In this document: positions 15,573 to 24,591 of the stretch, piece by piece
Numbering within the stretch: the first letter of the stretch is position 1
Layout of the letters: each line of letters begins with the position of its first letter
Assembly: GCF_021245735.1 (NCBI RefSeq)
Contig: NZ_JAJISB010000034.1
Coordinates: 1 to 64,000, forward strand
DNA from: Brevibacillus daliensis
GTDB lineage: Bacteria > Bacillota > Bacilli > Brevibacillales > Brevibacillaceae
DNA: 64,000 nt
Reading direction: 5' to 3'
The notes under the pieces: generated by a model
What the model saw: only the letters and a program-made list of their open reading frames with translations
Told to the model about the DNA's origin: nothing
The model's database searches: none
Program-made: the position numbers and the translations under genes

Positions 15573-15743
15573 ATGCTTTATTTCATAATTGGTATCGTTG
15601 CGCTATTCGGTATCGCCTACTTTCTAACTGGATTTAAGAGTTTACAGGCGAGAGATAAATTTGGTTCAGAAAATCCTTATGGTGATGCCGCCTATAATGC
15701 TTCCGTCCAAAACCTATACCATGACAGTAATAGACATTTTTAA
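15573..15743 (+). CDS. Small membrane peptide, 56 residues
   Basis: An ORF encoding 56 residues, with AAGGAG nine bases before its ATG. It has one hydrophobic segment (residues 2-19, LYFIIGIVALFGIAYFLTG) and a short polar tail with KSLQARDKFGSENPYGDAAYN. It is separated from its neighbours by about 130-180 bp and has a plausible promoter, so it is probably real. No family is recognised. Confidence 0.6.
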   Translation: MLYFIIGIVALFGIAYFLTGFKSLQARDKFGSENPYGDAAYNASVQNLYHDSNRHF

Positions 15744-15869
15744 CCATTAATCTATAATCTTTTATCATGCACCGGATAAAACTGGTGTATTTTTTTTCAT
15801 TTCAAAGTATCCTATTTAGTGAGGATGATTATCATTTCTCTCTCATCATACATAAAAGGAGATCATTCT

Positions 15870-16301
15870 ATGCAATCATGGCTTATTTTCGCCCTACTCT
15901 CTGCCGTTATGGCAGCCCTCGTCTCTATTTTTGGGAAAATTGGATTAAGTGGGGTTGATCCCAACACAGCAACTGCCGTTCGTTCTATTATTATGGCTCT
16001 TTTTCTCGTCGGAGTTGTCTTTTTTGAAGGAAAGCTGGCCTATGTTGGCGAAATTATTTCTAACAAAAAAGCTCTGACCTTTATCATATTGAGCGGAATA
16101 GCTGGTGCTTTATCTTGGCTGTTTTATTTCCTTGCTCTAAAAGACGGTAAGGTTGCACAAGTCGGTCCTATTGACAAGCTGAGTGTGGTAATTGCGGTTG
16201 CCCTCGCCTTTATTTTTCTGGGCGAAAAGGTAAGTCTCATCGCTTTGGTCGGGATCGGATTAATCGCAGTCGGTACTCTATTAATTGCCTTTTTTTCCTA
16301 A
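15870..16301 (+). CDS. EamA-domain membrane protein (half-size DMT)
   Basis: 143 residues, four to five membrane segments. It matches a single EamA domain (MQSWLIFALLSAVMAALVSIFGKIGL ... FIFLGEKVSLIALVGIGLIAVGTLLI). Single-domain members work as dimers or are small permeases of the drug/metabolite transporter superfamily; the substrate is unknown. The ATG at 15870 is chosen over an upstream in-frame codon because AAAAGGAG lies seven bases before it. Confidence 0.85.
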   Translation: MQSWLIFALLSAVMAALVSIFGKIGLSGVDPNTATAVRSIIMALFLVGVVFFEGKLAYVGEIISNKKALTFIILSGIAGALSWLFYFLALKDGKVAQVGPIDKLSVVIAVALAFIFLGEKVSLIALVGIGLIAVGTLLIAFFS

Positions 16302-16372
16302 CTTGTTTGCGAACGTTTTTTTACGTATCAGGAAGCGAAGTCTAGAAGTCCAGACGTTTATACTTTCTTATA

Positions 16373-16416
16373 CAAAAAAATGCGGTCCCCTCTTTATTCT
16401 CAGCGGGGATCGCATT
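16373..16416. terminator. Convergent bidirectional terminator
   Basis: ATGCGGTCCCC (16380-16390) pairs with GGGGATCGCAT (16404-16414). T-runs flank both sides (seven T on the minus strand, and TTTTTT a little further on the plus strand). It serves the convergent genes at 15870 and 16429. Confidence 0.85.
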
Positions 16417-16428
16417 TAGCCTCATTTT

Positions 16429-16779
16429 TTACATCTTTTCTACTCGTCCACTACGCAGCATCCAAATATGCTGCATATACTCCAAAAGCCCGAACAACAC
16501 AGCCATTAAGAATGCCCCGTCTAGGAAAACCTTACTCCCTACGAAAACGTATTTGCTAAAGTAAACAACAATCAGACACACAATCATTTCCATTATCGTA
16601 CTTAGCCAAAGCGTGCCTCGTTGTAAAAACATCACTTCTAGAAAATAGGATAGTATGGCAACAACCAAACCCAACATGACAAGCTGATACCAGGAAGGAT
16701 AAAAGATACCACCATAGATATAATCTATGAGAAGAAACAAAGCCGGTGTTAACAGTAATTTCAATCCGAGTCTAACCAT
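16429..16779 (-). CDS. DUF2512 (YndM-like) membrane protein
   Basis: 116 residues with four predicted membrane helices (LLLTPALFLLIDYIYGG, VMLGLVVAILSYFLEVMFLQRG, TIMEMIVCLIVVYFSKYVF, FLMAVLFGLLEYMQHIWM). It resembles the DUF2512/YndM family of Bacillales. The start at 16779 is preferred because GGAGG sits seven bases upstream. Function unknown. Confidence 0.75.
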   Translation of the reverse strand: MVRLGLKLLLTPALFLLIDYIYGGIFYPSWYQLVMLGLVVAILSYFLEVMFLQRGTLWLSTIMEMIVCLIVVYFSKYVFVGSKVFLDGAFLMAVLFGLLEYMQHIWMLRSGRVEKM

Positions 16780-16862
16780 ACCAATCGCCTCCATACATTC
16801 TTTTACACAGTGATAAACCAGATTAAACATGAAAAGTAATTCATTACTTTACCTGGAGGGAA

Positions 16863-18086
16863 GTGTCGTCATTGATAAATCGATCAGAGACTCCTGCCCA
16901 TTACACGACGATCGGAGAAATCGTTCAGAAATATAGACTGCAAGAACAACTGACGATTACCCAGCTAGCCAATCTCACAGGAATCAGTAAAGGCGTCATT
17001 TCCAAAATAGAGACGGAGGAAACTCGCAGACCTGAATTACGAACGATGCGGTTATTAATCCAGGCCCTCTTTATTCCCGAGGAAGAAATCATGGATGCAT
17101 ACCTGAAAGTGGAGCAACGAACAGAAATTATCGAAGAATTACTGGATGATGCTATTTCAAGTAATCAGCTGTGCCTGGTTCAAAAGTTGACTCGTAGTTT
17201 GCTCTCTTCCCCTCAAGAAGAGACAGACAAGCTGTTGGAAAAATTGTACCACCACATAAAAAGAATGAATCACTCCGCCATTCAAATCATGCTTTGTCAG
17301 GTGATGATTGACTATGCCAGGGAGCACGGTATGCAAGTATATGTAGCCAAGGGACTCCTGCACATCTACCTGTCGATGCAAGACCGGTTTTCCTCTCCAG
17401 AAACCTATCACACAGGAATCTCAGTTTTGTTTTATGACGACTTGCTTCATACGGAAGAGCGAATACTCTTACATGAAACGCTCTTGCTGCATGCCTTTTA
17501 TCTTGGTTATTATGAAGTGTGCATCAGTAGTGGCGAACGTATACTTAAACTGGACCAAGAGAAAAATGAGCGTACGATCAAAACAATCTATCTCCTCTTT
17601 CATGCTCATTATCTACAAGGAAACTTCCAAAAAGCTGCCTACTACGAGCAACTGTATCCCGGGCGATCTCAGTACTCCCTTCCTGAATACGCAAGACTGA
17701 TGAAAGCTTTGCTTATCTTGTCCTCTCCTTATAAAAATGCAGGTCTTTACCAACTGAAGAAGTGTCTAACCTATGCCACTGACAAAACCTTTTTTACAAT
17801 TATGCTTCACATGTTAGAAACGTTGCTAATTGAAAATGACCTAGCTGGAGTGGAAGCGTTACTTCGTGAACATCCAATTACCGTTCCTCTGCAAACAGAT
17901 TGTATCCTTCAAAAAAACTTCTCACATCTGGAGAGATTATTAGCCCACTTTTATACGAAAAAAGGCGAGCTACAAAAAGCAGCTCACCACTATGGTAAAA
18001 GTATTCAGTTGTATTCCTATGCCTTTCCTCCGCACCTGTCACCTTCTATTCAAGGGCTTCTTTCACTGACAAACGATGAAGATTAA
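16863..18086 (+). CDS. XRE-type HTH regulator with TPR-like C-terminal domain
   Basis: 407 residues. A Cro/CI-type helix-turn-helix fills about 17-75 (LTITQLANLTGISKGVISKIETEETRRPE). Residues 95-400 are helical with TPR-like features (for example GNFQKAAYYEQLYPG and KGELQKAAHHYGKSIQLY). This architecture is that of the RNPP-like and related Bacillales regulators that bind a peptide or protein partner through the TPR domain; no cognate signal peptide gene is visible next to it. The likely start is GTG at 16863, with GGAGGG unusually close, so the start is uncertain. The stop overlaps the convergent phosphatase gene by 4 bp. Confidence 0.8.
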   Translation: MSSLINRSETPAHYTTIGEIVQKYRLQEQLTITQLANLTGISKGVISKIETEETRRPELRTMRLLIQALFIPEEEIMDAYLKVEQRTEIIEELLDDAISSNQLCLVQKLTRSLLSSPQEETDKLLEKLYHHIKRMNHSAIQIMLCQVMIDYAREHGMQVYVAKGLLHIYLSMQDRFSSPETYHTGISVLFYDDLLHTEERILLHETLLLHAFYLGYYEVCISSGERILKLDQEKNERTIKTIYLLFHAHYLQGNFQKAAYYEQLYPGRSQYSLPEYARLMKALLILSSPYKNAGLYQLKKCLTYATDKTFFTIMLHMLETLLIENDLAGVEALLREHPITVPLQTDCILQKNFSHLERLLAHFYTKKGELQKAAHHYGKSIQLYSYAFPPHLSPSIQGLLSLTNDED

Positions 18087-18826
18087 ACAGAATATACTTT
18101 CTTACTAGGCAGCTCCAGACAATGGAGAAGCCCGCCATACACGGCACCACCATCAATACCAATAATATTATTCTCACCAAAATACACCTTATAACTGCCA
18201 TCCTGGTGCATCGTATAAGTGGAAGTGTGCCCAAAAATGACTGTTTTTTCTCCTTGATATCCTTGATGAAACTCTCCACGAATCCATAACATCTCGTCTT
18301 CTAGTGTATCAGCAAGAGAATTCGTTGGATGGATACCTGCATGAACAAAGATATATGATTCCATCTCATGAAAAAGAGGCAACGAATCAAGAAATTCTGC
18401 ATCTTCCCTTAGTTGATCTGATAATTCGAATGTTCTTGCAGTAGATAAGTCATTCCGATCAGGCAAGGGTGGATAAGGTACTTCTTCTGTTGCTTCTTTT
18501 TCCAGATCAAGCATTGGTAGCTCAAACTGGTAACAATCAACTGTTGCCTGATAGCCATTACGTTTCCATCTGCCAATCCAAAAGTCATTAGCAATAAACA
18601 AAGCCTTGCTCATCATTTCATCATGATTACCTTTTAGAGCAATCGCACCATCCTGAACCAAGCTCCTCACTTTGGCAATGACTCCGCGTGAATCAGGACC
18701 TCTGTCAACATAATCACCTAACAAGATCAGTTGGTCAGAGTCCGGATTATAGGCGGCTTTCTTAAGTACTTCTTCCATTTTTGCTAATTCACCATGTATA
18801 TCGCTAATCGCTAGAATACGCTTCAT
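18083..18826 (-). CDS. Metallophosphoesterase, PPP-type serine/threonine phosphatase
   Basis: 247 residues with the di-metal phosphoesterase motifs in order: SDIHG (8-12), GDYVDRG (about 37-43), GNHDEMM (about 66-72) and FGHTSTYTMH near residue 200. This fits the bacterial PPP family (PrpA/PrpE or ApaH-like). The substrate may be phosphoprotein or a dinucleotide polyphosphate. It overlaps the AraC-type regulator upstream by ATGA, so the two are translationally coupled. Confidence 0.87.
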   Translation of the reverse strand: MKRILAISDIHGELAKMEEVLKKAAYNPDSDQLILLGDYVDRGPDSRGVIAKVRSLVQDGAIALKGNHDEMMSKALFIANDFWIGRWKRNGYQATVDCYQFELPMLDLEKEATEEVPYPPLPDRNDLSTARTFELSDQLREDAEFLDSLPLFHEMESYIFVHAGIHPTNSLADTLEDEMLWIRGEFHQGYQGEKTVIFGHTSTYTMHQDGSYKVYFGENNIIGIDGGAVYGGLLHCLELPSKKVYSV

Positions 18827-19749
18827 TGCAGGTCACTCTCCTTGTTTTTCCTTTTTATCGGTATATAGAGGTAAATAATGGAGGTAGGGTCATCAATACT
18901 TGTAAACTCTGGACCATATCGTTCAAAATTATCTCGGTCATCCATCACATACTCGGAGGAAGGGAGCCATGTACACCAAATATAATCATAAGTATCACGT
19001 AGCGTAGCTCCTGTATATTGGTGACGAAACACCGCATAGCTCCCTTTTGGTATCGTATGAATACAGAACCCCTCTGGAATATCCTTCTGCTTGGTACTTT
19101 CCATACCAGCAATCCCCATAAAACGTGTTCCGCTTGTCATCTCCATTTGATTAATGGGCCCATCAGCTGTACATATTCCGTAGGCAACTTCTTGATTAAC
19201 GAATAAGTTTTTCTGACTGATCTCTCTACTTCGTGTATAGAACTGACTCCATATTTCCATAAAACGATTTTGATCCAGATTCATCTCTTTTTTGATTCCC
19301 ATTATTCGTATGCCACTCAGAATCTCCTCGATTATCGGTTGAAGGCTGATTTTTTCTATTCGATGCCTGAAACGTCCTTCAATCAAGGGCGGTTTTTGCA
19401 ACATGATAGGTCTTGTTCCACGTTTACGAAAGAGTGCCGGAGTGAGTCCAAAAGTGTTTTTAAAAGAACGATGAAATGCTTCCTGAGAGGTGAACTGATA
19501 ATCCAAAGCAATATCTAAAATCAGTTTATCACTTGTTAGGAGCTCGATTGCTGCTTCCGTCAGCCGGCGTTTTCGTATGTAATCTCCAATCATTTCACCT
19601 GTCATTGAATAAAATATTCGATGAAAATGAAAATAGGAAAAGTTAGCCGCTCGGGCCACCTCTTCCGAATCAATGTTTTGCTTTAAATGATTTTCTATAT
19701 AGTGGAATGCTTGTTCCAACTCTTTTTGATAAGAGTAGTGAGACAACAT
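18823..19749 (-). CDS. AraC family regulator with GyrI-like effector domain
   Basis: 308 residues. Two helix-turn-helix motifs of the AraC/XylS DNA-binding domain occupy about 8-108 (EEVARAANFSYFHFHRIFYSMTGEMIGDYIRKRRL and ILDIALDYQFTSQEAFHRSFKNTFGLTP). The C-terminal half (about 130-300) is a GyrI-like/AraC-E-bind ligand domain (GICTADGP ... FCIHTIPKGSYAVFRHQYTGATLRDTYDYIWCTWLP). Such proteins sense small, often toxic, molecules. The target genes are not evident. It is followed by the coupled phosphatase. Confidence 0.9.
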   Translation of the reverse strand: MLSHYSYQKELEQAFHYIENHLKQNIDSEEVARAANFSYFHFHRIFYSMTGEMIGDYIRKRRLTEAAIELLTSDKLILDIALDYQFTSQEAFHRSFKNTFGLTPALFRKRGTRPIMLQKPPLIEGRFRHRIEKISLQPIIEEILSGIRIMGIKKEMNLDQNRFMEIWSQFYTRSREISQKNLFVNQEVAYGICTADGPINQMEMTSGTRFMGIAGMESTKQKDIPEGFCIHTIPKGSYAVFRHQYTGATLRDTYDYIWCTWLPSSEYVMDDRDNFERYGPEFTSIDDPTSIIYLYIPIKRKNKESDLQ

Positions 19750-19761
19750 ATTCCCAACCTC

Positions 19762-20865
19762 CTACTCACACTCCCAAAAATCTCCTGGTGCTACTTTTTC
19801 CGTCCACGTAATAGGTACTTCTGCATCTGGAAGGGATTCTCCTACTTTATACGTATTCCAGGAATTATGGGTAGGTGCTCCAAAGCATACTTCTATTCTG
19901 CGTGCTTCCAAATGAAAGACGAGCGCTCGTAGTGTACCGAAATACTCTTGATAATAATGAACGGCAAGCCCTTCAGGATACTCTACTTGTGCCAAGCTCT
20001 TCACTTTCTCGATAGTCACTTTTTCTTGTTCCTGAACAAAGCTAGTTAATAGAGAATGACGTTTCACCGAGTTTTTGAGTTGGCCAGATGTATGGGGCAA
20101 TAGCTTATCAAATAATACATGGTTAGTTGCCACCAGATAGGATGTATCGCTTCGGTCTTCGATACTTTTCATTGCCTTTTTCCCATCCATGGTTTCAAAG
20201 AGAAGTGCCTGCTTGTTACAATCGGCAACTATCAGATTCATGTTAGCTGCAATGGGCATCGCTTTTAACAGTTCTTCTGCCTCTTTTACCGTCTTGCAGG
20301 TTTCCAACAGCGTGCGAACAACCGCCCAAGACTGTAAACCCTTGGCCTTAGGCTTTCGCAAACCCTCTAGGATACCAACAGGCATTCCGCATGCAGAAAA
20401 TGTAACACATAAACCATGTTCATTCATACCTTCACAACGTCCAAACAGCTGTATGGAAAATCCAGTATGTGCATACGCCCCTTGAATGCGAGTAGAACAG
20501 AGGCGCAAATCATCGATTTCAGGATGAAACTCATACGTGCGTACCACGTAGGTATCCGCAGTCTTTGTTGTTGATGGTAGAAATACGGCATGACTACAAC
20601 CAGACTGCATGCAAGTTTGTTCCAAATAAACCAACTGTTTAGGTGACATTTTCAGCTCCTCACAAAAAGCATCCAGTTCGATCAATACACCTTGGTTATA
20701 TTCTCCAAGCATAGCTCGTTGCTCATGATACCAGCTCTCCTCCACCTCTCGCTCATGAAAACAAACGTCCCACAGAGGTGGTACCAGCTTAACAAAATTG
20801 GCCTGTGCAACACCCGCTTCCTCATAGCTGCCATCAATCGTAGTCATAAATCCGTTTCTTTTCAT
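19762..20865 (-). CDS. C45-type acyltransferase/amidohydrolase (Ntn hydrolase)
   Basis: 367 residues. SGCSHAVF places a candidate nucleophile Cys at residue 90, followed by VVRTYEFHPEIDD, a region matching C45/choloylglycine-type Ntn hydrolases, then MNEHGLCVTFSACG and MNLIVADCNKQALLFE. Family members hydrolyse linear amides or transfer acyl groups after autoprocessing. Because the Cys is internal, cleavage before Cys90 may be required; this is inference. It lies 12 bp upstream of the AraC/GyrI regulator and probably shares its transcript. Confidence 0.75.
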   Translation of the reverse strand: MKRNGFMTTIDGSYEEAGVAQANFVKLVPPLWDVCFHEREVEESWYHEQRAMLGEYNQGVLIELDAFCEELKMSPKQLVYLEQTCMQSGCSHAVFLPSTTKTADTYVVRTYEFHPEIDDLRLCSTRIQGAYAHTGFSIQLFGRCEGMNEHGLCVTFSACGMPVGILEGLRKPKAKGLQSWAVVRTLLETCKTVKEAEELLKAMPIAANMNLIVADCNKQALLFETMDGKKAMKSIEDRSDTSYLVATNHVLFDKLLPHTSGQLKNSVKRHSLLTSFVQEQEKVTIEKVKSLAQVEYPEGLAVHYYQEYFGTLRALVFHLEARRIEVCFGAPTHNSWNTYKVGESLPDAEVPITWTEKVAPGDFWECE

Positions 20866-20996
20866 TTCTCGTTCGCCTCTTTCCTTGTTTTCCTTTACCT
20901 ACAGTATAAGAAGTGACGATCATGAGCCGCTTGATAGTTCCTGCTTTTTCATGTTTATCAGAAGGTGATGCCTTAAGGGTTATACTGTTTGTAACC

Positions 20997-21036
20997 GAAA
21001 AAGAGCCAAGTCCCTCTTACTCTCAGGACTTGGCTC
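20997..21036 (-). terminator. Terminator after the sigma/anti-sigma operon
   Basis: GAGCCAAGTCC (21003-21013) pairs with GGACTTGGCTC (21026-21036). The minus strand continues CTTTTTCGG. It lies about 120 bases downstream of the anti-sigma gene. Confidence 0.85.
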
Positions 21037-21157
21037 ATGTTTCAACTTCCTTCACTTACGTTCCAGTAAGCAAATTTACCCTAGTACCAGCATATTTACA
21101 ATTTCACACGTGGATTTTCATATCGAGAATCGCATCATTTTTCGTCTCACCTTACAC

Positions 21158-22144
21158 CTATCGATCTACAATTGCACCAAGCACCGCACCATGAATGTAA
21201 GTCTTCGTTGACAGTTTTTGGAGGTTCTCAGCTGTACCTGTTACGACAACACCGATGATTTTCATGTCAGATTCATCCGGTTGAGGTTTGTCTTTTCGCA
21301 AGTAGTCATATGCTTTTTGATAACTATTTGCATACTTCCCCTCTCGTTTGATACCTGTTTCCAATGCTTCTATAAAACCCTTCGGTGTGATCTGATCTGG
21401 ATCTTGATCTGGAACAGTACCGAAGCCATACACCATATTCGCATGTTCAGGTGAGGAATAGGATACAGTTCCATCTTCCAATTTCCGGGGTTGCTTGCGG
21501 TTCTTATCAGCATAGGTATCTACCCAGTACCAGACAGGTCTAACACCTTCAGGAAGCATCTCTTTTATCTGTTCAAAAGAATATGCCTTGTCAAATGAGA
21601 GTCCCATTTCAACCAATTTATTTTTGTCCAGTTGCGATAGGGTTGGTTGTTCATTCATCCGCTTGCCATAATCAACTTCAGGTATATAAAACATCATTTC
21701 CCGCTGACCATTATGAGGATTATATGGTCTAGCATAGGGGATCTGTTGCCCTGACTGATCTGTCTGTGCAAATTGGAGAGAGTTATAGCTTCCTGCCAGT
21801 AAAGAATGTGTTCCCCATGCGCTTACGTTAAGTATGTTATCCTGCCAAGGTAGAGGCACACCCTCAATCACTTTGTATGTCTGATAATGCATGTTCCCCT
21901 TTAGAATTCCATAGTCCCGCTGATAATTACCCATGTATACATTCGGACCTGCCAATCGTTCTTCATGCTCAACCTCCATAAGAGCTGTATCAAAGCTGTT
22001 ATGAAGGAGTTGGGCATTCCCGATTGTCCCTCCCACCAATAAAACGAGCGTAACTCCTGTAGAAATAGCCACGTTACGCCATATCGTTTTTCTTTTCGCC
22101 TTTTTTATCAATTTCGTTACTTGATCATTTTGATTATCATTCAT
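21158..22144 (-). CDS. Membrane anti-sigma factor (Sigma_reg N/C type)
   Basis: 328 residues: a cytoplasmic basic N-terminus, one membrane helix at about 23-45 (NVAISTGVTLVLLVGGTIGNA) and a large extracellular domain. This matches the two-part sigma-factor regulator family of Bacillales, in which the N-terminal part holds an ECF sigma factor and the C-terminal part (about 165-325, with GLSFDKAYSFEQIKEMLP and IIGVVVTGTAENLQKL) is outside. It overlaps the ECF sigma gene by 8 bp. Confidence 0.87.
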   Translation of the reverse strand: MNDNQNDQVTKLIKKAKRKTIWRNVAISTGVTLVLLVGGTIGNAQLLHNSFDTALMEVEHEERLAGPNVYMGNYQRDYGILKGNMHYQTYKVIEGVPLPWQDNILNVSAWGTHSLLAGSYNSLQFAQTDQSGQQIPYARPYNPHNGQREMMFYIPEVDYGKRMNEQPTLSQLDKNKLVEMGLSFDKAYSFEQIKEMLPEGVRPVWYWVDTYADKNRKQPRKLEDGTVSYSSPEHANMVYGFGTVPDQDPDQITPKGFIEALETGIKREGKYANSYQKAYDYLRKDKPQPDESDMKIIGVVVTGTAENLQKLSTKTYIHGAVLGAIVDR

Positions 22145-22664
22145 TATGCTTCCTTCTTTCTCTCAATTTTTGTTCGGGTGCAAGATTTCCATACTGTTTC
22201 TGAAATTGCTTTCTCGCACGAAACAGGTTCGTTTTCACGCTAGCTTCTTTCATTGCTACTAGTTCTGCGATCTCTTTATAAGAAAAATCAAGCTCATATT
22301 TCATCATCAGCAGTTGTCGATGTAAGGGAGATAATTGCTGTAAAACTGCTTCAATTTCCTCTCTACGTTCCTTTTGCAATAGCAATCCCTCTGGCTCCTC
22401 CTCATCTTCGACCACGATTGAATCAATGGGGAGGTGGATCGCTTTTCGCTTGCGGCAGATATCGTAATAGTTGTTGATGGCAACCTTGTACAACCAGGCA
22501 GAAAACTTGTCTGCTTGGATAGAATCAATATATAAGAGCGCCTTATATAGCGTATCCTGAACAATATCTTCCGCTTCTTGTGGCTGTACGCCCATGCGTA
22601 TCAGATAGCGAAGCAGTTGGTTCATTTTTTCCTTAATAAGTTCTTGCATGAGCGAAACGTCCAT
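22137..22664 (-). CDS. ECF-type sigma-70 factor
   Basis: 175 residues. Region 2 is seen at about 15-80 (YLIRMGVQPQEAEDIVQDTLYKALLYIDSI, FSAWLYKVAINNYYDICRKRK). Region 4 is at about 105-160 (LSPLHRQLLMMKYELDFSYKEIAELVAMKEASVKTNLFRARK). The start at 22664 is chosen because AGGAGG lies five bases upstream. It is co-transcribed and overlapping with its membrane anti-sigma factor; the inducing signal is unknown but acts probably at the envelope. Confidence 0.9.
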   Translation of the reverse strand: MDVSLMQELIKEKMNQLLRYLIRMGVQPQEAEDIVQDTLYKALLYIDSIQADKFSAWLYKVAINNYYDICRKRKAIHLPIDSIVVEDEEEPEGLLLQKERREEIEAVLQQLSPLHRQLLMMKYELDFSYKEIAELVAMKEASVKTNLFRARKQFQKQYGNLAPEQKLRERRKHNE

Positions 22665-22754
22665 TTCCGCCTCCTTTCGTATGTACAACGTATGAGAATG
22701 AAAAATGTATACAATCATCTGAAAAAAAAAGCGATGATTATGTAAATAAAAAAA

Positions 22755-22793
22755 TTGATTATTTACTAAATGTTTAGTATTATATGTTTAGTA
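22755..22793 (+). promoter_or_regulatory. PadR gene promoter with overlapping operator
   Basis: TTGATT (22755-22760) is followed after 17 bp by TATTAT (22778-22783). The palindrome ACTAAA-TG-TTTAGT (22765-22778) fills the spacer, and TGTTTAGTA repeats at 22771 and 22785. This is a likely autorepression site for the PadR protein encoded just downstream. Confidence 0.6.
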
Positions 22794-22812
22794 TAAAAAA
22801 AGAGGTGTTCCT

Positions 22813-23358
22813 ATGTCTACTCGTGCTATGGTTTTAGGCTTATTACAAATGAACGGGCCAATGTCGGGCTATGAAATTCAGATGTTGATGCAATCGGCGA
22901 AAACAGATTTATGGGCAAATGTCGCCCCTGCTTCTATCTACCATGCCTTAAAAAAACTTCAACAAGAAGGAAAAGTCATATTGAAAACTATGGAACAAAC
23001 AGGACTTCGTTCAAAAGCAATCTTCAGCATTACAACGGACGGTGAACAAGAGCTGCGAGATTTATTGCAAGCATCCTTTAGTAAATCTTCCGTCGCGTTT
23101 CCTACAGATCTCTACACTGCCTTAACTTTTATTGATCAGCTTGCTCCTTCTGAAGTCGAATTTGCCCTTGATCAACAGGAAAAAGAAATTAAAAAACTAC
23201 ATGAAACCCTTCAAGAGGGATATCAGGAAAAAAAACATCATTTACAAGAAAAAGTGCCTGGTAACGTTACCGCCATTTTTAACAACTTGTATGCTCAGTG
23301 TGAACTTCAAATGAAATTTGTCCAACAGATGCGGAAATTACTAAAGGAAGGAAAGTAA
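22813..23358 (+). CDS. PadR family transcriptional regulator
   Basis: 181 residues. The PadR winged helix lies at about 5-80 (MVLGLLQMNGPMSGYEIQML ... NVAPASIYHALKKLQQEGKV). A C-terminal helical dimerisation domain (Vir_act_alpha_C type, about 95-178) follows. PadR repressors of this class control adjacent efflux genes. The stop overlaps the start of the MFS gene (TAATG), so the pair is one operon. Confidence 0.9.
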   Translation: MSTRAMVLGLLQMNGPMSGYEIQMLMQSAKTDLWANVAPASIYHALKKLQQEGKVILKTMEQTGLRSKAIFSITTDGEQELRDLLQASFSKSSVAFPTDLYTALTFIDQLAPSEVEFALDQQEKEIKKLHETLQEGYQEKKHHLQEKVPGNVTAIFNNLYAQCELQMKFVQQMRKLLKEGK

Positions 23359-24524
23359 TGATGCACATGCCAGTTACATCTGTCACGAAAAGAAACGTAC
23401 TTCTTGTAGTTGGGCTTGCTGTTTTCATCGATATGTTCATTTATGGACTCATCGTCCCCATATTGCCGACGTATGCTATCTCTCTGGGTATTTCGCAAAC
23501 AGAAATAGGGCTTTTATTTAGCAGTTATGCTATAACGCTTTTTATAGCCACACCTATCCTTGGAATGATTTCAGATCGAATTGGCCGAAAAACTCCTTTA
23601 CTCTTTGGATTAATAGGACTTGCTGTCACTACGCTATTGTTTACCTTTGCTACTTCATTCTGGATGCTGGTTTTGGCTCGTTCTCTTCAAGGAATTGCCG
23701 CTGCTGCCACATGGACAGCAGGGCTTGCCTTGCTAGCAGAAGTTCATCCAGAAGCAGAACGGGGGAAAGTGATGGGACTAGCTCTTTCCGGTCAAGCTGC
23801 AGGAACCCTCTTAGGTCCTACCATAGGAGGGTGGTTATTTGAATGGGGAGGATATCAGCTTCCCTTTCTAGTTGCTGTAGCTCTTGCCTTGTTAGATGGA
23901 ATTATGCGTATTACCTTATTAAAAAACGTTCCTGATAGCCACTCCGAAGCTTCTCCCTCTCCAATTTTTGTTATTCGTAATATACCCTTATTGATTATCG
24001 CTGGTGTTGTCATGATCGGAGCTGCCATCCCAACTGTTTTGGAACCTACGTTACCCATTCATCTCAGTCAGGTCTTTGGAGCTTCACCCGGAGTAATTGG
24101 CCTTTTATTCGCTGTTCCAACGATTTCCTATGGTCTCTTCGCTCCACTGATCGGTACTCTTTCTACAAATATTGGACATAAAAAGATGATCACGCTGGGA
24201 ATCATTTTGGTTGCTCTTGTGTTACCACTACATGCTATTGCTAATGGGCTGTGGCTTATCACAGGTTTACTCGCCCTGTTAGGAGTAGGAATAGGGATGA
24301 TTCTGGCTCCGTCCCTTCCTAAAATGACCCAACTGTCACATGAAAGTGGTCACCACTCACTTGGACTTACATTTGCTTTATTCAATACGGCTTACTCCCT
24401 TGGCATGATGCTTGGTCCACTAGGCGCCAGTATTCTTACAGATACAAGCAGTATTACGTTTGCCTATGCTGTGGTAAGCTTGTTCCTATTATTTTACTTA
24501 CTTGTATTAAGAAGATTGAAATAA
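23358..24524 (+). CDS. MFS multidrug-type exporter (DHA1)
   Basis: 388 residues and about 12 membrane helices. The motif between helices 2 and 3 (GMISDRIGRKTPLL) is the MFS motif A, and GQAAGTLLGPTIGGWLFEWGG resembles the antiporter motif C. Likely a proton-driven drug or metabolite exporter under control of the coupled PadR repressor. The substrate cannot be read from sequence. Confidence 0.88.
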   Translation: MMHMPVTSVTKRNVLLVVGLAVFIDMFIYGLIVPILPTYAISLGISQTEIGLLFSSYAITLFIATPILGMISDRIGRKTPLLFGLIGLAVTTLLFTFATSFWMLVLARSLQGIAAAATWTAGLALLAEVHPEAERGKVMGLALSGQAAGTLLGPTIGGWLFEWGGYQLPFLVAVALALLDGIMRITLLKNVPDSHSEASPSPIFVIRNIPLLIIAGVVMIGAAIPTVLEPTLPIHLSQVFGASPGVIGLLFAVPTISYGLFAPLIGTLSTNIGHKKMITLGIILVALVLPLHAIANGLWLITGLLALLGVGIGMILAPSLPKMTQLSHESGHHSLGLTFALFNTAYSLGMMLGPLGASILTDTSSITFAYAVVSLFLLFYLLVLRRLK

Positions 24525-24537
24525 CCTAATCCAAACA

Positions 24538-24589
24538 AAAAAACGCCAGATCCCTCTCTTCCATAATAAAGAGTGGGATCTGGCGTTTT
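24538..24589. terminator. Bidirectional terminator between MFS gene and glpD
   Basis: AACGCCAGATCCC (24542-24554) pairs with GGGATCTGGCGTT (24575-24587), with A- and T-runs outside both arms. It serves two convergent genes. Confidence 0.9.
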
Positions 24590-24591
24590 CA

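Noticed and set aside
20913-21194. 93-residue frame on the plus strand
   Set aside because: It runs across a terminator hairpin and into the end of the anti-sigma gene.
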